NCBI GenBank assembly: GCA_034509755.1
Contig: CM067542.1
Coordinates: 17,489,001-17,553,000, forward strand
From: Anisodus tanguticus
Taxonomy: Eukaryota; Streptophyta; Magnoliopsida; Solanales; Solanaceae
DNA: 64,000 bases
Reading direction: 5' to 3'
The position numbers and the translations under genes were made by a program. The notes beneath the pieces were generated by a model. That model saw only the letters and a program-made list of their open reading frames with translations. It did no database searches and was not told the DNA's origin. Each line of letters opens with the position of its first letter. The first letter of the stretch is position 1. Below are positions 60,811 through 64,000 of the stretch, one piece after another.

Positions 60811-61080
60811 TTTGGGGAGCGAAGAGTTGTGGTTAGGGTTTAGTAATTCGCATTTGATCGTTGAGGAGAGGGAAAAGTAATGGGGGAGTTGTTTTTTGAA
60901 AATAAAAATTTGCGCTTTCACTGGTTTTGGAGTTTGTGGATATTTAAGTTTATTTACGCTTTTACCCAACCTAACGGTATTATTATCATCTGGGACAAAT
61001 TTAAACGCTTTGACCAATTTTTTTCTTTTTCTATTTTTTTTTATTGTACAACAATATTTTTTTATGTGGCTAATTTAAAA
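60811..61080 (-). promoter_or_regulatory. 5' leader and proximal promoter of the kinase gene
   Basis: The minus-strand leader holds a telo-box AAACCCTAA (60841-60833), common near the starts of plant growth and cell-cycle genes. A motif CCTAACGGT lies at 60970-60978 on the plus strand, matching the core and 5' side (YCYAACGGY) of the mitosis-specific activator element (MSA, bound by MYB3R proteins). MSA sites fit a gene used at cytokinesis, but one partial match is weak evidence. No clear TATA box is seen. Confidence 0.4.
60833..60853 (-). CDS. Upstream ORF of six codons in the kinase leader
   Basis: ATGCGAATTACTAAACCCTAA encodes MRITKP and stops 23 bases before the main ATG. Its stop codon is part of the telo-box. 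The ATG context (ATCAAATGC) is moderate. Whether it lies on the transcript depends on the unknown start site. Confidence 0.4.
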   Translation of the reverse strand: MRITKP

Positions 61081-61973
61081 AGCTGATTAGATGAAATTGG
61101 AATAGGGTTATAAGAAACTGAGCTCTCAATTAATAATTAAAATATACACAAAAGAATTTCAGATCTCGTTTGTTTGCATTTAATTAATCATATCTTAGTT
61201 GTTAAGTTTATTTTTTTTTAAGTTTGAATCTTAATTATTCAGATCTATTGATTGTATTTTTTTTTCTTATGTTACAACTATTTTAATAGGTCTGAATAAA
61301 TTTAAATGATTAAGATATGTAACAAAATTTTGGGTTTCTAAAGGATGGTGATTCAATCCACAATTCAAGATAATCATTTCTTACCCTACATTCTGATATT
61401 ATACCTGCATTTGGAGTAATTTGAACCATGAAATTTTGAGTTTTCACGATTTAAATTAAAAAATCTAAACTTAAGTTCAAAAAGGGGAAATTGAACTATT
61501 TGTCTAACAAACTAAAGTCAAAATTGAATTTTGAACACAAGAATGAATCCTTTACTAATTGGTAATTTAATTATGAAATTTACTTCGAAATTTGGACCGT
61601 TGACCTAAGGGTTGACTTATGAGATAATTTTTTGTTAACTCTGAATTTAGAGTATCCTAAAATTATGGGACCAAATCTAATACGCATATTTAAATCTGAT
61701 AATGCATATTTACATAGATTGGGAGTCGTATAGCAATGAAGGGAAGGAAAGTAAAGGGACGACTCTGAGTCCGGTTTAATTGTGAGACTAGTTTTTTGTT
61801 TGCTTGTTTTTCAATAAAAGAATGTTATTTGAGTTGCTTGATGCATTTACAATTATCTAGCTCATGTATGTGGCGAGTATGAGCTAGGTAGCTAGTTTAA
61901 TGTATCCTTATACTATTTCGTGATACTTTCAGCAGTTATTAATATCCCAACATGTCTATTTAGCCGTCCTTAA
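61081..61973. other. Upstream flank of the kinase gene
   Basis: AT-rich, without coding. The stretch 61150-61340 has opposed 'TCAGATCT.GTTTG'/'ATTAAGAT' motifs like those at the ends of the CAC-rich element at 13551-14478 and may be a small related relic. Confidence 0.35.
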
Positions 61974-62167
61974 TGTGAGATAGAATAATTTTGTTTTATT
62001 ATTCCCAATATATATAGTTGTACAGAGGTTGATTCCTAATACAGTAAGATTCCTAACTTACCTTAAATGATTGATTCCTAATACAATAAGAATCTTAAGT
62101 TACCTTAAATATACATCTATCATAATTACAAAATATATTGTGAATATTTGGAGAATATTCGCTAATA
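61974..62167 (-). repeat. 3' LTR of element E
   Basis: From TATTAGCGAATATTC (62167 downward), after the polypurine tract GAGGGGGAG, it follows the D LTR with the 41-bp direct repeat and the CTATATATATTG box. The last 45 bp of the D LTR are represented by a diverged version with a deletion of about 13 bp, ending near 61974. That end is less certain. Confidence 0.8.
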
Positions 62168-62460
62168 CTCCCCCTCAGACGGAGCGGGAGGAGACCGAAC
62201 GCTAAGGCTGGATCGGAAGTCGGTGAAAAGCTGTCTCGGTAGTCCCTTGTGAAAATGTCTGCATACTGATAAGAGGAAGGCACGTGTAATATTTTGACCT
62301 GACCACGGGCAACCTTCTCTTGCACACAGTGGATATCCATCTCAATATGCTTAGTCCGTTGATGTTGGACTGGATTATAAGACATATAGATGCCAGATAT
62401 GCTGTCACAATAGACTATAGACGCCTTTTGTAGTGGACACTGGAGCTCCAAAATAAGATT

Positions 62461-63414
62461 TCAGAGCCAACAGATCTCAGCAACGACATTAGCAACTCCG
62501 CGATATTCTGTTTCAACACTCGAACGGGATAGCGTGGCCTGCCGCTTGGCGGACCATGAGATAAGATTTTCCCCAAGAAATACACAGTAGCCTGAGGTGG
62601 AGCGACGTGTGTCGGGGCATCCTGCCCAATCTACATCCGTGTAGGCGAGTAACTTGGTTGGGGCAGAGGGGTAGAGATGTAATCCAAAGTCTAGTGTGCC
62701 CTTAACGTATTTGATAATACGTTTGAGGGCGGCAAAATGGGACTCTCGGGGGTCGTGCATAAACAGACACACCTGCTGAACGACATATGCAATATCAGGC
62801 CTAGTGAATGTAAGATACTGAAGGGCACCTGCAAGACTCCGATATAAAATGAGATCAGAAACTGGAGCACCGTCAATGGCACTAAGCTTAGATTTTGAGT
62901 CAACCGGAATTGGCATAATTTTACAATTTGACATCTTAGCCCTGTACACTATCTCTTCTGCATACTTATGCTGACACAAGAACATGGTAGCTGCAGATCT
63001 GGTCACTGATATACTCAAAAAATAACTCAGCTTGCCCAAGTCGGTCATAGCAAATTCAGTTTTGAGTAGAGCAATGATTTTATTCTTCAAACTGTCAGAG
63101 GAGGCAGTAGGAATAATGTCATCGACATATAATAGCAAATAAGCAGTGCTGCTATCTCGATGAAAAGTGAAGAGAGAGTTATCACACTTGCTACATATAA
63201 AACCGATCTGCAGAAGATACCTGGCAAAGCGATCATACCAAGCGCGGGGTGCCTGTTTCAAGCCATACAATGACTTCCTAAGACGACATACAAATTGCGG
63301 AACTGTCGGATGAACAAAGTTAGGGGGATGATGCATGTACACAGTTTCTTTCAAATCCCCATGAAGAAATGCATTCTTGACATCAAGCTGATGAATTGGC
63401 CAATGCATACCCAT
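62461..63414 (-). pseudogene. Copia reverse transcriptase and RNase H of element E, 317 codons open
   Basis: The open part begins in the reverse transcriptase at HQLDVKNAFLHGDLKETVYM and includes LKQAPRAWYDRF, the catalytic LLLYVDDIIPTAS (both aspartates present), 'TDLGKLSYFLSISVTRS', 'SLAGALQYLTFTRPDIAYVVQQVCLFMH', and the RNase H opening YTDVDWAGCPDTRRSTSGY with 'SRSSVETEYR'. It ends in a stop near 'AEICWL'. The RNase H remainder follows in another frame (62451-62095: CDSISGIYMSYNPVQHQRTK, HVPSSYQYADIFT). Upstream, 63672-63490 carries the reverse transcriptase start (LNALTKQNNWDLVPRPDGV), separated by a stop codon. It is a young but inactive copy. Confidence 0.92.
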
Positions 63415-63673
63415 AGCAATACTGAGAACAGTCCAAATAGTGGCCGGTTTAACAACCGGATTGAATGTCTCACCACAATCAATACCCTCCTACTGATTAG
63501 TGTCATTTGCAACTAGTATTGCCTTATACCGCTCCAAGTCACCATTGTCTCTGAACTTGTGACAAAATAGCCACATACACTGGATAACATTCACACCGTC
63601 TGGTCTAGGTACCAAATCCCAATTGTTCTGCTTGGTTAAAGCGTTGAGCTCCTCCCACATGGCGCATTCCAAT

Positions 63674-64000
63674 TAGGGTCCAATTTTGCTATTTTTTGGA
63701 TTTTTTGGAATGGGTGATAAGTTTTGTGTGGGAGAGGTTGAAGTGAACCTTGGGTTTGAAGATCCCGTGTTATGCACCGTGTTATGCACGAGTCTCCATG
63801 CGATGGGTATGCAGCAGTGGGAGGTCTGAGCTGGGAGGTTGTAGGGCTGTTGTTTCTGGACTGGGAGGCAGCAGTGCTGCCGGACTTGGAGGCTGCAGGT
63901 TTACGGGTTCTGGACTAGGAGGCAACAGTGCTGTCGGGGGGGCGGGAGACTCGATTTGAGGTAGCAAATGTGTTGGTGGGGTGTTCAACCGAGAGCAGTG
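63674..64000 (-). pseudogene. Proline-rich hinge between integrase and reverse transcriptase of E
   Basis: The minus strand reads repeated LLPPSPE / LQPPS units and then HTHRMETRA. Element D has the same PTHRMETRAQH anchor at about 38190-38220, which fixes this as the hinge before the reverse transcriptase. The unit repeats suggest slippage. Confidence 0.75.

Larger units (their letters stand above)
61974..64000 (-). mobile_element. Copia-type retrotransposon E (D family), 3' part, cut by window edge
   Basis: On the minus strand the order is a proline-rich hinge, reverse transcriptase, RNase H, polypurine tract and a 3' LTR, closely matching element D (about 38170-40028). The LTR is at the left end and the rest of the element lies beyond the window. 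Its RT/RNase H frame is the longest intact transposon frame in the window. Confidence 0.93.

Noticed and set aside
60811..61017. In-frame upstream extension of the kinase to an ATG at 61017
   Set aside because: The frame is open, but the added 69 residues are not part of the family, and [12 protein letters not shown] is the conserved N-terminus.
1..64000. A multi-gene defence or biosynthetic system
   Set aside because: Apart from the kinase, every recognisable coding segment belongs to a transposable element; there is no cluster of cooperating host genes.

Overview
This is a stretch of flowering-plant nuclear DNA, AT-rich, intron-containing and packed with transposable elements. The one intact host gene matches tobacco NPK1, and the SINE, Copia and hAT types are those familiar from nightshades, so a Solanaceae species close to Nicotiana is the best guess. 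That placement is an inference, because no species marker is visible.

The host gene is a MAPKKK of the NPK1/ANP class on the minus strand (60810 down to 52969). I resolved 17 exons that join without a frame break into 684 codons. Its last intron is 2.8 kb, uses a GC donor, and holds a LINE relic, a Stowaway-like MITE with an internal duplication, and a tandem array. A six-codon upstream ORF ends inside a telo-box just before the start codon.

Almost everything else is mobile DNA. From left to right: the 5' part of a Copia element (minus, 1-2086); a decayed Copia element (A, 3176-9119); a complete hAT transposon with 8-bp target duplications and a broken transposase (9474-13015); a CAC-rich inverted-repeat element and small repeats (13069-15161); two pieces of the A/B Copia family joined head to head (C1/C2, 15470-19476); an internally repetitive block (21360-22740); an 817-bp non-autonomous hAT element (22996-23812); a Gypsy-type element that kept only gag (24038-27837); a LINE (about 27900-32904) carrying an organelle-like insert; a complete Copia element with 207-bp LTRs (D, 35062-40028); MITEs and SINE relics; and a complete Copia element (B, 44628-51988) carrying a second copy of the small hAT element. 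At the right edge, a second member of the D family (E, minus, from 61974) runs out of the window.

None of the transposon reading frames is intact end to end; nearly all carry stops or frameshifts. Target duplications fix the limits of B, D, the Gypsy element and the three hAT elements. The two features most worth following up are the leader of elements A and B, which has no tRNA-Met primer site but is complementary to a segment of its own LTR, and the flanking of the kinase gene by LTRs that could read into it in sense (E) and antisense (B).
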